Assembly (NCBI RefSeq): GCF_965139335.1
Contig: NZ_CBCSEL010000004.1
DNA length: 64,000 nt
Direction: 5' to 3' (one strand)
DNA from: Catellicoccus marimammalium
Lineage (GTDB): Bacteria; Bacillota; Bacilli; Lactobacillales; Catellicoccaceae
The translations under genes were made by a program, and so were the position numbers. This document shows, piece by piece, positions 23,967 to 33,255 of the stretch. Numbering within the stretch: position 1 is the stretch's first letter; every line of letters starts with the position of its first letter. A model generated the notes under the pieces. The model saw nothing but the letters and a program-made list of their open reading frames with translations. It ran no database searches and was not told the origin of the DNA.

Positions 23967-26141
23967 TTAATTCCTTCTTTCTACATGATACACATCGGGA
24001 ACACACTTAATTTTATCCATAATTTTTTGCAATTCTTGACGATTATGAATTTGAATTGTGATATTTAATGATTCTTTTTTCTCTTTTAATGGATGAGCAT
24101 CGACTCCAATTAAATTATGTTTTGAACTGCTTACTACTTGTAGTACATCATTTAATAACCCTTGACGATTATATCCGACCACATGAATTTTAGCATTATA
24201 TTGTTGATGTTGTTGTTTTTCTTCCCATTCTACTTCTACGAAACGAGAGATATCCTCTTCTTTAGCATTTACAATATTCGGACAATCTTTGCGGTGAATC
24301 GAAACCCCACGCCCTTTTGTAATATAGCCAATAATTTCATCTCCAGGAACTGGATTACAACAGTTACTCAAGCGCACAAGCATTCCATCTAATCCTTGAA
24401 TCGTTACTCCACTATGACGAGATACTTTTAGTTTTGATCCTTGAATCGCAGGATTTACTTCTATTGGCTCTTCATGCGTTTCTTCTTCTTTTAATAAATT
24501 CGCAATTTGTAAAGGACTGGTTTCTCCTTGAGCAATGGCACGATATAAATCTTGTTCATTTAGATAATGGAACTTCTCTACTGCTTCTTGAATTAATTCT
24601 TTTGTAATTTGATCTTTTGGAATTTGTTGTTGAACAAAGTATTTTTCTAACTGTAAACGTCCATTTTGAATATCTTCTTCTGCAGTTTGTGCTTTAAAGA
24701 AATGACGAATTTTATTTTTTGCTCGACTCGTAGCTACTAAGTTTAGCCAGTCTCTGCTTGGACCTTTAGCTTGTTTAGATGTAATAATTTCTAAAAGATC
24801 ACCATTTTTCAATTTATAACTTAAAGGAACCATTTTGCCATTTACTTTTGCCCCAATCGCATGATTCCCAATTTCAGTATGGATGTAATAGGCAAAATCT
24901 AAAGGTCCAGAACCACAAGGCAATTCACAAACTTCTCCTTTAGGGGTAAAGACATAAACTTTATCTTTAAAAATATCGCCCTTTACACTTTCCATAAATT
25001 CAGAAGCATCATTACTATCTTTTTGTAGTTCAATAATTTCACGGAACCAATCTAATTGTTGATCGGTATTGTCTCCTTTGACTTTATCTTTCTTTCCTTG
25101 TTTATATGCCCAGTGTGCTGCCACCCCAAATTCCGCAATTTTATGCATCTCATGAGTACGGATTTGAATTTCAATCGGACGTCCGCCAGGCCCGATGACT
25201 GTTGTATGTAAAGATTGATACATATTTGCTTTTGGCATAGCAATATAATCTTTAAAGCGTTTTGGCATTGGTGTCCAACGCGTATGAACAGCCCCTAAAA
25301 TGGCGTAACATTCTTTAATGTTATCTACGATAATTCGGATTGCTGTTAAGTCATAAATTTCCTCAAAAGATTTCTTTTGATCATGCATTTTACGATAAAT
25401 AGAATAAATATGTTTTGGTCGACCATTAATGTCGGCATGAATATGAAGTTGTTCTACTTCTTTTTTCACTTCACGAATCATTTCTGAAACATATTTTTCC
25501 CGCTCTTCTCGTTTTTCGGCCATTAAATGCACAATACGATAATATTGTTGTGGATCTAAATAACGTAAAGAACGATCTTCCAATTCCCATTTAATACGAC
25601 TCATCCCTAAACGATTTGCTAAAGGAGCATAAATTTCTAACGTTTCTTTCGCAATTCGTCGCTGTTTATCCGGGCGCAAATATTTTAATGTTCGCATATT
25701 ATGTAAACGGTCCGCCAATTTCACTAAAATTACGCGTAAATCTTGGGCCATTGCTAATAACATCTTTTGGTGATTTTCTGCTAACTGTTCTTCATGGGAT
25801 TTATATTTAATTTTTCCTAATTTAGTAACCCCATCTACAATCGCTGCCACATCATCGTTAAATTCTTCAGCAATTTCTTCTAAAGTAACTGGAGTATCTT
25901 CTACTACATCATGCAAAAATCCTGCGGCAACAGTGCAAGGATCCGTATGAATTTCTACTAACGTGTTTGCAACTTGAATCGGATGAATAATATAAGGTTC
26001 GCCTGATTTTCGTACTTGCGGAGCGTGAGCTTTCGTCGCAAAGTCCAACGCTTTTTGGACAAAAGCAGCATCCTCTTTTGTCATATATGAGCGAACTTTA
26101 TTCATTACTTCTTCACCAGTGACTACTCTTTCTTTTGCCAT
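23967..26141 (-). CDS. relA: Bifunctional (p)ppGpp synthetase/hydrolase (RSH)
   Basis: A 724-residue long RSH enzyme of the stringent response. The HD hydrolase domain is intact (AGFLHDVVEDT, about residues 72-82). The synthetase domain has YQSLHTTVIGPGG and EIQIRTHEMH. TGS (VYVFTPKGE onward), a helical/zinc-finger region with RLSNCCNPVPGDEIIGY, and a C-terminal ACT domain (about 650-720) follow. Both activities are therefore expected, with ribosome sensing through the C-terminal half. It is upstream of dtd and 10 bases after prmA. Confidence 0.96.
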   Translation of the reverse strand: MAKERVVTGEEVMNKVRSYMTKEDAAFVQKALDFATKAHAPQVRKSGEPYIIHPIQVANTLVEIHTDPCTVAAGFLHDVVEDTPVTLEEIAEEFNDDVAAIVDGVTKLGKIKYKSHEEQLAENHQKMLLAMAQDLRVILVKLADRLHNMRTLKYLRPDKQRRIAKETLEIYAPLANRLGMSRIKWELEDRSLRYLDPQQYYRIVHLMAEKREEREKYVSEMIREVKKEVEQLHIHADINGRPKHIYSIYRKMHDQKKSFEEIYDLTAIRIIVDNIKECYAILGAVHTRWTPMPKRFKDYIAMPKANMYQSLHTTVIGPGGRPIEIQIRTHEMHKIAEFGVAAHWAYKQGKKDKVKGDNTDQQLDWFREIIELQKDSNDASEFMESVKGDIFKDKVYVFTPKGEVCELPCGSGPLDFAYYIHTEIGNHAIGAKVNGKMVPLSYKLKNGDLLEIITSKQAKGPSRDWLNLVATSRAKNKIRHFFKAQTAEEDIQNGRLQLEKYFVQQQIPKDQITKELIQEAVEKFHYLNEQDLYRAIAQGETSPLQIANLLKEEETHEEPIEVNPAIQGSKLKVSRHSGVTIQGLDGMLVRLSNCCNPVPGDEIIGYITKGRGVSIHRKDCPNIVNAKEEDISRFVEVEWEEKQQHQQYNAKIHVVGYNRQGLLNDVLQVVSSSKHNLIGVDAHPLKEKKESLNITIQIHNRQELQKIMDKIKCVPDVYHVERRN

Positions 26142-26151
26142 ATTATTCTCC

Positions 26152-27099
26152 TTATTCCACTACTTTTTGGAAGATAAAGGCATACCAATCTTTTTGTTGG
26201 AACGTTTGGTCTAACGTAAATCCAACTCCTTCAATGGCAGAAACAATTTCTTCCTTCTTACTTTCAATAATACCAGATACCACGAAGTATCCGTTATCTT
26301 TTACTAAACGATAGGCATCTTCTATCATACGTAAAATAATATCAGCTAAAATGTTAGCTACAATAATATCGGCTGGTTCTTCCACTCCAGTCAATAAATC
26401 ATTTGGGTACATTGGAATTGTACCTACTTCTGGATTTAGTGCTACATTTTCCTGTGCTCGTTCTACAGCCACATCATCTACATCAAAGCCAGTAATATCT
26501 GTTGCACCATACATTTTGCTAACAATACTTAAAATACCAGAACCTGTTCCTACATCATACATTTTTTCTCCACCATGAATAATGGTTTCTAGAGCTTGTA
26601 ACGTTAAACGAGTGGTTGGATGTCCTCCTGTACCAAAAGCCATTCCTGGATCTAAACGAACGATACGCTCATCTTCATGTTTTGGTTCATAATCCACCCA
26701 TTCTGGTACAATGGTTAAAAAACGAGTAATTGGCGTTGGTTTATAGTATTTTTTCCAAGCTTCAGCCCAGTCTTCTTCTGAAACATCTTGATAAGTTAAA
26801 CGATTTGCTCCTAAAGATAAACCAAATTGTGGTAACTCTTCTAAACGATGTTGGATGGTAGGTAAAATCTCTGGTAAATACATTGTTTCTGGAAAATAGC
26901 TCATCACATAAGCGCCTTCTTTAATGAAATCAAAATTTTCCTTATCAATATATTTTCCTGTTCCATCGTCCGCATAATTTTCTAAGTCCAAAGCATCTTC
27001 AATGGCTACTCCATTTGCTCCTGCTTCCATAAAAATATTCGCTACAGCTTCTACCGCTTCACTTGAGGTTTCATATTTTAATTCTGTCCACTTCATCAT
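26152..27099 (-). CDS. prmA: Ribosomal protein L11 methyltransferase
   Basis: A 315-residue SAM-dependent methyltransferase that trimethylates L11, encoded here by rplK. The N-terminal substrate-recognition domain (about 1-100) precedes the Rossmann methyltransferase: LDPGMAFGTGGHPTTRL, MYDVGTGSGILSI (SAM-binding motif I) and VANILADII. Two adjacent ATG codons (27099 and 27096) follow AGGAG; either may be used. The next gene upstream is the DUF3013 gene, a usual partner in Lactobacillales. Confidence 0.95.
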   Translation of the reverse strand: MMKWTELKYETSSEAVEAVANIFMEAGANGVAIEDALDLENYADDGTGKYIDKENFDFIKEGAYVMSYFPETMYLPEILPTIQHRLEELPQFGLSLGANRLTYQDVSEEDWAEAWKKYYKPTPITRFLTIVPEWVDYEPKHEDERIVRLDPGMAFGTGGHPTTRLTLQALETIIHGGEKMYDVGTGSGILSIVSKMYGATDITGFDVDDVAVERAQENVALNPEVGTIPMYPNDLLTGVEEPADIIVANILADIILRMIEDAYRLVKDNGYFVVSGIIESKKEEIVSAIEGVGFTLDQTFQQKDWYAFIFQKVVE

Positions 27100-27110
27100 C
27101 GATTCTCCTT

Positions 27111-27578
27111 TTAAAATTTTGGATAACTCAAAATTTCTCCTGTTTGATTTTCTTTTATTTGTTCTTGGAAAGCTTTTTCATCCCAATGTAATTCAAATTC
27201 CGTCATTGTTTCATCAGTCACAAAATCTAACAAATCGCTTTCCCCATCTTCTAAAGAAATGAGTAATTGGTTCACAAGTGCATCTAAAACTCCTTGCGCA
27301 ATTCCTTTTTTACGGTCAAAAGTATAAACATATAAGGCATCAGTAGGAATTTCCTTTCCTGCACAGAGATAAATGACGTCTTCAAATTCAATAATTTCAC
27401 TTGCGACGACTCCTTCTTCATCGATAATTTCTTGACCCATTTTATTTTCTACAAAAATACGGAAATAAATTGCAATCCAATGTTTTTTTGCTTGCCAATC
27501 TAGAGCCCAATCATAACGTTCTGGTAAGATTTCAGTGAGTTTTTTCTCTAAATATGTTAAAATGTTCTCTTTTTTCAT
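27111..27578 (-). CDS. DUF3013-family protein
   Basis: A 155-residue acidic protein (MKKENILTYLEKKL ...) typical of DUF3013, a family seen in Lactobacillales, usually next to prmA as here. No catalytic motif, signal peptide or membrane segment is visible; the body is rich in Trp, Glu and Asp and has segments such as YDWALDWQAKKHWIAIYF. Function unknown. A TATAAT -10 element (27648-27643) lies upstream on the minus strand with only a poor -35. It heads the DUF3013-prmA-relA-dtd group. Confidence 0.75.
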   Translation of the reverse strand: MKKENILTYLEKKLTEILPERYDWALDWQAKKHWIAIYFRIFVENKMGQEIIDEEGVVASEIIEFEDVIYLCAGKEIPTDALYVYTFDRKKGIAQGVLDALVNQLLISLEDGESDLLDFVTDETMTEFELHWDEKAFQEQIKENQTGEILSYPKF

Positions 27579-27639
27579 ATTATTTTTCCTTTTTTTCTAT
27601 TTTCGTTCATTTTTTAAGGTATTTTTAATATAAACACCT

Positions 27640-27721
27640 TATATTATAGGTACACCAACAAACATTATTACTCTTTTTCATTTTTAATCCGAGGTACTAG
27701 TTTCTAGTACCTCCCTTTTTT
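27640..27721 (+). ncRNA. Possible small RNA ending in an orphan terminator
   Basis: A strong hairpin (GAGGTACTAG, loop TTT, CTAGTACCTC, 27691-27713) is followed on the plus strand by CC and a run of T, a good intrinsic terminator. No plus-strand gene lies upstream. A TATTAT element at 27642-27647 could start a transcript of about 70 bases, though its -35 is poor. On the minus strand, the direction of potD, the hairpin has no T tract. It may simply protect the potD mRNA end. Confidence 0.3.
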
Positions 27722-27726
27722 ATCCT

Positions 27727-28800
27727 CTAGTGCGTCTGCATTTTAAAGCGTAAGAAATAATCATTATAAAGATTCAACCAGTAATTTCCTAAATCTTTGT
27801 ACACTTCCAAACGATCGGTAATTTCTTTTGGCGGATAGAAAGTTTTATCTTCTCGAATTTCTTTTGGTAATAAAGGTAATGCTTTCTTATTCGGAGTAGA
27901 ATAGCCAATATATTCCGCATTTTGCGCCGCATTTTCTGGCTCTAACATAAAGTTGATAAAGGCATAAGCTGCTTTTTTATTTTTGGCTGTTTTAGGAATA
28001 ACCATATTATCAAACCATAAATTAGATCCATCTTTAGGAATCACATAGTGCAAATGTTCATTTGCATCCATCATTTCTTTTGCCTCTCCAGAAAAAGTCA
28101 CACCGACCGCACTTTCTTCATTAATCATATACATCTTCATTTCATCGGCTACAATCGCCTTCACATTAGGTACTAATGTTAACAACGATTGATACGCTTT
28201 TTGCAGTTGAGTTTTATTTTTACTATTTAAGGAATCTCCATTTTTGTTTAATGCCAGTCCCATTACTTCTCTAGCTCCATCAATGAGCATAATATTGTTT
28301 TTCAAACTTTTATCCCATAAATCATTCCAAGTTGTAAATGTTAATCCTTTTTTGACAAAGCGATCATTATAAACAATCCCTAACGTCCCCCAAAAATATG
28401 GAATCGAATAGCGATTTCCTGGATCAAAAGGTAAATCTAAAAATTGGGAAGAAATATTTTTTAAGTTGGGAATTTTTTTATGATCTAACGGTACTAGTAA
28501 GTGATTTGCTTTCATTTTTTGTAACATATAATCACTAGGAATCGTCAAATCGTAATGAGTACCCCCTTGTTTAATTTTGGTAAACATCGCTTCATTACTA
28601 TCAAAGGTTTCATAAACCACTTGATATCCGGTTTTCTTTTCAAATTTATGGATCAAATCTGGATCAATATAATCGCCCCAGTTGTAGATGGTTAACACAT
28701 TTTCTGCACTTGTTTCTTTTTTTTGTAGTTGATAAAGTCCTGTCCCTAATAGGGTAATCATGACTAAAATACTAGCAAAAAGAACCGTTAATCGTTTCAT
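27727..28800 (-). CDS. potD: Spermidine/putrescine-binding protein PotD
   Basis: A 357-residue substrate-binding protein of the polyamine ABC importer. It has the family core LTIYNWGDYIDPDLI, then KFEKKTGYQVVYETFDSNEAM. The N-terminus has a hydrophobic segment (about 5-25) but no lipobox cysteine, so it is likely held by an uncleaved anchor or released, as in some streptococcal PotD. Its ATG overlaps the potC stop by four bases. It is last in potABCD. Confidence 0.93.
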   Translation of the reverse strand: MKRLTVLFASILVMITLLGTGLYQLQKKETSAENVLTIYNWGDYIDPDLIHKFEKKTGYQVVYETFDSNEAMFTKIKQGGTHYDLTIPSDYMLQKMKANHLLVPLDHKKIPNLKNISSQFLDLPFDPGNRYSIPYFWGTLGIVYNDRFVKKGLTFTTWNDLWDKSLKNNIMLIDGAREVMGLALNKNGDSLNSKNKTQLQKAYQSLLTLVPNVKAIVADEMKMYMINEESAVGVTFSGEAKEMMDANEHLHYVIPKDGSNLWFDNMVIPKTAKNKKAAYAFINFMLEPENAAQNAEYIGYSTPNKKALPLLPKEIREDKTFYPPKEITDRLEVYKDLGNYWLNLYNDYFLRFKMQTH

Positions 28801-29594
28801 TTCTTCCCTTTCCTTTCTGTTTCTTTTTCTTTACTCATAAAGTAATATCCAATCACAAGTAATAAAGAAACAAAGAATAATAAGGTACTTAACGCATTAA
28901 TTTCTAAACTAATTCCATGTCGTGCACGAGAATAAATTTCTACAGATAAAGTAGAAAAACCATTTCCTGTTACAAAGAAAGTAACAGCAAAATCATCTAA
29001 AGAATAAGTGAACGCCATAAAGTAGGCGACAATAATACTCGATGATAAATAAGGTAAAATAATTTTCCAAAATACACGCCAAGGGGTTGCTCCTAAATCA
29101 TAAGCAGCTTCAATCATGGAAGAAGGAAGCTCCTTTAATTTTGGTAAAATCATTAAAACAACAATCGGAATACTAAAGGCAACATGAGAAAGTAAAACCG
29201 AAGTAAATCCTAATTTCATTCCTAAAACTGTGAATAAAACTAAAAAGCTAGCCCCAATAATTACATCTGGAGAAACTAATAAAATATTATTGAATTGTAA
29301 AAATAATTCCTGGTTTCTCTTTCTTTTGATATTTTGAATAAAAATAGCGCCTCCAAGTCCAATGATTGTCGCTAAAAGTGCCGACAAAAAAGCCAGTAAG
29401 AACGTTTGAAGTACAATTTGAATTAAACGGTCATCAGCAAACAATTCTTTGTAGTATTGTAAACTGAAATGACCGAATTGTTGCATATTACCATTACTAT
29501 TAAAGGAATAAAAAATTAAATAGAAAATGGGTAAGTAAAGAAATAAAAAAACTATACATAAGTAAATTTTAGCGCCTATTTTTTTTGATTTCAT
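28797..29594 (-). CDS. potC: Spermidine/putrescine ABC permease PotC
   Basis: A 265-residue inner-membrane permease with six predicted spans. The conserved cytoplasmic EAA loop reads EAAYDLGATPWRVFWKIILPYL (about 160-185), the site of contact with the ATPase. Its ATG overlaps the potB stop (ATGA), and AAG-rich Shine-Dalgarno sequence GGAGGGAAG lies within potB. Together with PotB it forms the membrane channel for polyamine uptake. Confidence 0.93.
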   Translation of the reverse strand: MKSKKIGAKIYLCIVFLFLYLPIFYLIFYSFNSNGNMQQFGHFSLQYYKELFADDRLIQIVLQTFLLAFLSALLATIIGLGGAIFIQNIKRKRNQELFLQFNNILLVSPDVIIGASFLVLFTVLGMKLGFTSVLLSHVAFSIPIVVLMILPKLKELPSSMIEAAYDLGATPWRVFWKIILPYLSSSIIVAYFMAFTYSLDDFAVTFFVTGNGFSTLSVEIYSRARHGISLEINALSTLLFFVSLLLVIGYYFMSKEKETERKGKK

Positions 29595-30394
29595 TTCTTC
29601 CCTCCTCGTTTTCCTTCTTTAGTAAAGATCATTAAAATAATCATTGCGATAATTAACACAACACCAATGGTCGAACCCATTTGCCAATTTTGAGTAATTA
29701 AAAAATGCTGTTCAACGGCTGTCCCCAAAGTAATTACTCGATTTCCACCAATTAAGCGCGTTAACATGAACAAGCTTAAAGAAGGAATGAAGACTGCTTG
29801 AACTCCTGCTTTCACTCCTGGAATAGAAAGTGGAACAGTAATTTTATAAAAAGTTTGCCAACGATTCGCTCCAAGGTCTGAACTTGCCGTTGCATAGGCA
29901 GATGGAATTTCTTCTAAAGCATTAAAAATCGGCAAAATCATAAATGGAATTTGAATATAAACCGCCACAAAAACAAAGCTCCAAGTGGTAAATAATAATT
30001 GTTGCTCTGGAATATGGAATAGTTGTAACCATTGATTCACTAAACCATGACGGCTAAAAATACCCATAAAGGCATAAGCTTTTAATAAAAGGTTAATCCA
30101 TGTTGGTAAAATCACTAGCATCAACCATAGTTGCTTGTGTTTTAATTTCGTCAAAAAATAAGCCGTTGGATAGCTCACTAACAAAGTAAATAAGGTAATA
30201 ATAAAAGCATAGTAAATGGAATTTGCCGTCATTACTAAATAGGTTTTTGATGAAAAGAATTGCACATAATTTTGTAATGTAAAATGCCCGTCAATAAATA
30301 AAGATTGATACAATAAGAGTGCAATAGGTAAAAACACAAATAAAAACAACCAAATATAGTAGGCAAACCCTAAATAATGTTTGATAGATTTCAT
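29591..30394 (-). CDS. potB: Spermidine/putrescine ABC permease PotB
   Basis: A 267-residue permease with six spans and the EAA-type loop ATASSDLGANRWQTFYKITVPLS (about 165-190). The start overlaps the potA stop as ATGA with GAGG upstream. It pairs with PotC. No unusual insertions are seen. Confidence 0.92.
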   Translation of the reverse strand: MKSIKHYLGFAYYIWLFLFVFLPIALLLYQSLFIDGHFTLQNYVQFFSSKTYLVMTANSIYYAFIITLFTLLVSYPTAYFLTKLKHKQLWLMLVILPTWINLLLKAYAFMGIFSRHGLVNQWLQLFHIPEQQLLFTTWSFVFVAVYIQIPFMILPIFNALEEIPSAYATASSDLGANRWQTFYKITVPLSIPGVKAGVQAVFIPSLSLFMLTRLIGGNRVITLGTAVEQHFLITQNWQMGSTIGVVLIIAMIILMIFTKEGKRGGKK

Positions 30395-31479
30395 AATTCC
30401 TCCGTATACGTTTCAATACGGGCATCAAAATCTTGTTCACTTTCATTAAAACGCATCACGTGAATTGCTTCTTTACCAAAATAAAGTCCAATCTCCGTAT
30501 GTACTGGAACTTTTTTAGTCGTATGAACGAGCCATTCATTTCCTTCTTGGTCTTTACAAATCAGCTCATAATGCACTCCACGGAAAAGAGAAGAACATAC
30601 GGTAACGGTAACCAATCCTTTTTCTTTTGCTGTGACTTCTAAATCTTCAGGACGAATAACTACTTCTACCGGTTCATTTTTCTTCATTCCACCATCTAAA
30701 CATTCAAAGATACGACCATTAATTTGTACGCGATAGTCTTCTATCATAATGCCATCGATGATATTACTTTCACCAATAAAGTTAGCAACAAAGCGATTAA
30801 TCGGCTCATCATAAATATCTACTGGAGTGCCACTTTGGACAATTTTCCCTTCATTCATAATAAAAATTTCATCACTCATTGCCAAAGCTTCCTCTTGGTC
30901 ATGAGTAACAAAAACAAAGGTAATTCCCAATTTCTTTTGTAATTGACGCAATTCACCTTGCATTTGTGTTCGTAAATTTTGGTCTAATGCGGATAATGCT
31001 TCATCCAGTAATAATACCTTTGGTTTGTTCACAATGGCTCTGGCAATCGCTACACGTTGACGTTGTCCACCACTCATTTCATCAATAGAGCGATTTTCAA
31101 AACCAGATAATTGAACCAATTGTAAAGCTTCAGAGACACGTTGTTTAATCTCTTCTTTGGGTACCTTTTTAATTTGCAAACCAAAAGCAATATTCTCATA
31201 TACATTCATATGAGGGAATAAAGCATAATCTTGGAAGACCGTATTGATTGGTCTTTTATTTGCTGGTAAGTTATTAATTTTTTCTCCATTTAAATAAATA
31301 TTTCCTTCGGTTACTTCGGTGAAACCAGCCATTAAGCGTAAAATGGTTGTCTTTCCACAACCAGAAGGTCCTAATAATGTATAAAACTTTCCTTCTTCAA
31401 TAGAAAATGTAATGTCTTGTAATATTGTATTTTCGCCATAACTTTTTTTAACATGATCAAAGCGGATAATCGTGCTCAA
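30391..31479 (-). CDS. potA: Spermidine/putrescine ABC ATPase PotA
   Basis: A 362-residue ATPase that powers polyamine import. Walker A is GPSGCGKTT (about 37-45), the Q loop is VFQDYALFPHM, the ABC signature is MSGGQRQRVAIARA, and Walker B is VLLLDEALSALD. A C-terminal TOBE/regulatory domain starts near residue 235. It begins at TTG (31479), eight bases after AGGAGGAG. The four pot genes overlap, indicating one transcript and tight stoichiometry. Confidence 0.95.
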   Translation of the reverse strand: MSTIIRFDHVKKSYGENTILQDITFSIEEGKFYTLLGPSGCGKTTILRLMAGFTEVTEGNIYLNGEKINNLPANKRPINTVFQDYALFPHMNVYENIAFGLQIKKVPKEEIKQRVSEALQLVQLSGFENRSIDEMSGGQRQRVAIARAIVNKPKVLLLDEALSALDQNLRTQMQGELRQLQKKLGITFVFVTHDQEEALAMSDEIFIMNEGKIVQSGTPVDIYDEPINRFVANFIGESNIIDGIMIEDYRVQINGRIFECLDGGMKKNEPVEVVIRPEDLEVTAKEKGLVTVTVCSSLFRGVHYELICKDQEGNEWLVHTTKKVPVHTEIGLYFGKEAIHVMRFNESEQDFDARIETYTEEL

Positions 31480-31523
31480 TTACCACTCCTCCTTTCGATA
31501 AATTCTTTCAAAAGATTACCTTC

Positions 31524-31532
31524 ATTATAGCA
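31524..31532 (-). promoter_or_regulatory. Extended -10 promoter of potABCD
   Basis: The minus strand has TGCTATAAT (31532-31524), an extended -10 with consensus hexamer, about 45 bases ahead of the potA start. The -35 region is not consensus. Confidence 0.6.
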
Positions 31533-31559
31533 AATTTCTTATTACTTTTATGTGATAAT

Positions 31560-31589
31560 TTGAGAATTTTTATTGGTGTTCCCTATAAT
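31560..31589 (+). promoter_or_regulatory. Promoter of the ECF S-component gene
   Basis: A -35 TTGAGA (31560-31565) and a consensus -10 TATAAT (31584-31589) are separated by 18 bases on the plus strand. It diverges from the potA promoter. Confidence 0.65.
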
Positions 31590-31629
31590 CAATGATAAAA
31601 TGATAAAAGAACATTCAAGGAGGAAACAG

Positions 31630-32247
31630 ATGCGTCAATCAAAAGCTTATTTATTAACGATTCGCAGCTTATTTATTGCGATTTTAATTTTACAATCGTT
31701 TGTTCCTTTTCTTGGATATATTCCATTAGGGATTATTAATTTAACGATTATTCAAATCACTGTGATTTTAGGTGGAATTTTACTAGGTCCCAAAAATGGG
31801 CTATTTTTAGGATTCAGTTGGGGATTAATTAAATGGTTTTTAGCTTATACGGCACCAAGCTCGCTAATGGATACTATGGTTTTCCGTAATCCAATCATTA
31901 CGATTATTCCTCGCATGCTTGTCGGCTGGATTGCTGGTTTGGTTTTTCAATGGCTTTATCAAAAGACAAAAAACACCAAGCTTTCTTCTTTCACCACAGG
32001 AATTATTGGTAGTTTGACTAATACCGTTTTTGTCTTATCTTTTATTCGTATTTTTGCTAGTCACCAAGCAGCTGCCGTTTATCATACTAGTACACAATTT
32101 TTAACGAATGTTTTATTAGGAATTGCAGGTACAAATGGAATTCCTGAATGCATCGCTAGTGCAATTTTAGTCCCTATCTTGGCACATATTTTATTCCGTT
32201 TTACAAAATTAAAACCTGGACAAACCCCAACCATATATAAATATTAA
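31630..32247 (+). CDS. ECF transporter S component, substrate unassigned
   Basis: A 205-residue membrane protein with six predicted spans. The N-terminal IRSLFIAILILQSFVPF and the segment VILGGILLGPKNGLFLGFSWG are typical of the general ECF S-component family (ECF_trnsprt), whose members bind vitamins such as pantothenate or other micronutrients with nanomolar affinity. The energising module is not in the window. The start at 31630 follows AAGGAGG; an upstream in-frame ATG at 31573 would precede the promoter's -10. It is monocistronic. A PanT-like role is possible but not shown. Confidence 0.8.
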   Translation: MRQSKAYLLTIRSLFIAILILQSFVPFLGYIPLGIINLTIIQITVILGGILLGPKNGLFLGFSWGLIKWFLAYTAPSSLMDTMVFRNPIITIIPRMLVGWIAGLVFQWLYQKTKNTKLSSFTTGIIGSLTNTVFVLSFIRIFASHQAAAVYHTSTQFLTNVLLGIAGTNGIPECIASAILVPILAHILFRFTKLKPGQTPTIYKY

Positions 32248-32275
32248 AAGCCTCAATAAAATTGAGGCTTTTTTC
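32246..32275. terminator. Bidirectional terminator between ECF S component and HAD gene
   Basis: An 11-bp stem (AAAGCCTCAAT with ATTGAGGCTTT, 32247-32271, loop AAA) is flanked by A and T runs. It serves the two convergent genes, which are only 28 bases apart. Confidence 0.9.
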
Positions 32276-32938
32276 TTATAAATATTTTTCAACCGCTTTT
32301 AAATCTTTTGCTTGTTCTAATACGTTAATATCTGCCAGTTGCTCTTTTGTGTACTCTTTGGTTGGTAAAGATTGATCTGGTACCACAAATACTTCTAAAC
32401 CAGCTGCAGTAGCTGCTTTTGCTCCTACTAGACTATCTTCTAGTGCAATTGCTTCTGTTGCTTCTAACTCTAGCCCTTCTAATGCTTTACAATATGCATC
32501 TGGGTAAGGTTTATTTCTTTCTACATCATCACCAAATACACAATAATCAAAGTAAGGGTATAATCCTAATTGATTTAAAATTGCAAACGCGCGTTCTTTT
32601 TTTCCGGAACTTGCGACAGCTAATTTTTTACCTGCTTCTTTTGCTTTTTGCAATACTTCTTTTGCATGAGGTTTACACTCAATTTTCCCTTCCGCAATCA
32701 CTTGTTTTAAAATCACTTCTCGTTCAGCGACTACTTTTTGAGCTAATTCCTCATCATAACGTTCACTTAATTTTTTGCCAACAATACGCCAGTTTAAACC
32801 ACTAAACGCATGAACTTCTTCATCGGAAATTTCTTTTCCAAATTTATGAAGAGCCATTTGCCAACTTTTTGTATAATACGTTTCTGTATCGACGAGTAAT
32901 CCATCGACATCAAAAATAAGACCTTTTAATTCTTTCAT
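32276..32938 (-). CDS. HAD hydrolase, beta-phosphoglucomutase-like
   Basis: A 220-residue HAD subfamily I enzyme. Motif I is FDVDGLLVDTE (nucleophile in DVD), motif II is AVASSGKKERA, the motif III Lys is in ERNKPYPDAYC, and motif IV is ALEDSLVGAKAATAAG. The cap is helical. The layout fits beta-phosphoglucomutase-like phosphatases; DVDG does not by itself separate mutase from phosphatase. GAGGGAG precedes the ATG, directly after the acpP terminator. Confidence 0.85.
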   Translation of the reverse strand: MKELKGLIFDVDGLLVDTETYYTKSWQMALHKFGKEISDEEVHAFSGLNWRIVGKKLSERYDEELAQKVVAEREVILKQVIAEGKIECKPHAKEVLQKAKEAGKKLAVASSGKKERAFAILNQLGLYPYFDYCVFGDDVERNKPYPDAYCKALEGLELEATEAIALEDSLVGAKAATAAGLEVFVVPDQSLPTKEYTKEQLADINVLEQAKDLKAVEKYL

Positions 32939-32951
32939 TATTTCTCCCTCA

Positions 32952-32981
32952 ACAAAAATAAGCTTGGAGATCCAAGCTTAT
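32952..32981 (-). terminator. Intrinsic terminator after acpP
   Basis: The arms ATAAGCTTGGA (32958-32968) and TCCAAGCTTAT (32971-32981) are followed on the minus strand by T residues. The next gene starts 14 bases further. Confidence 0.8.
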
Positions 32982-32986
32982 CTCTT

Positions 32987-33223
32987 CTATAATTTTTCTA
33001 AGTAATCTAATGCTTCGCCTACTGTTTGAATATTAGCAACTTCATCATCTGCTACTTCAATATCAAAAGCATCTTCGATTTCTAAAATCACTTCCATCAT
33101 CGCGATAGAATCTGCCCCTAAATCTTCTTTAAAATTTAAATCTTCTGTAATTTCTGCAGGGGCATTTTTAAAATGCTCTTGTAAAATCGCTGCTAATTTT
33201 TCTTTTGCTTCTGCTCGAGTCAT
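32987..33223 (-). CDS. acpP: Acyl carrier protein
   Basis: A 78-residue acidic acyl carrier protein. The phosphopantetheine attachment serine is in EDLGADSIAMMEVI (Ser39); most ACPs have DSLD or DSLS, so DSIA is a mild variant. AcpS at 48932-49282 would load the arm. It follows plsX by 32 bases, the usual plsX-acpP pair of fatty acid and phospholipid synthesis. An AGAGGGA site precedes the ATG. Confidence 0.94.
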   Translation of the reverse strand: MTRAEAKEKLAAILQEHFKNAPAEITEDLNFKEDLGADSIAMMEVILEIEDAFDIEVADDEVANIQTVGEALDYLEKL

Positions 33224-33255
33224 TGTCTTCCCTCTTTTCTTTTTTTGCTCTTTTA

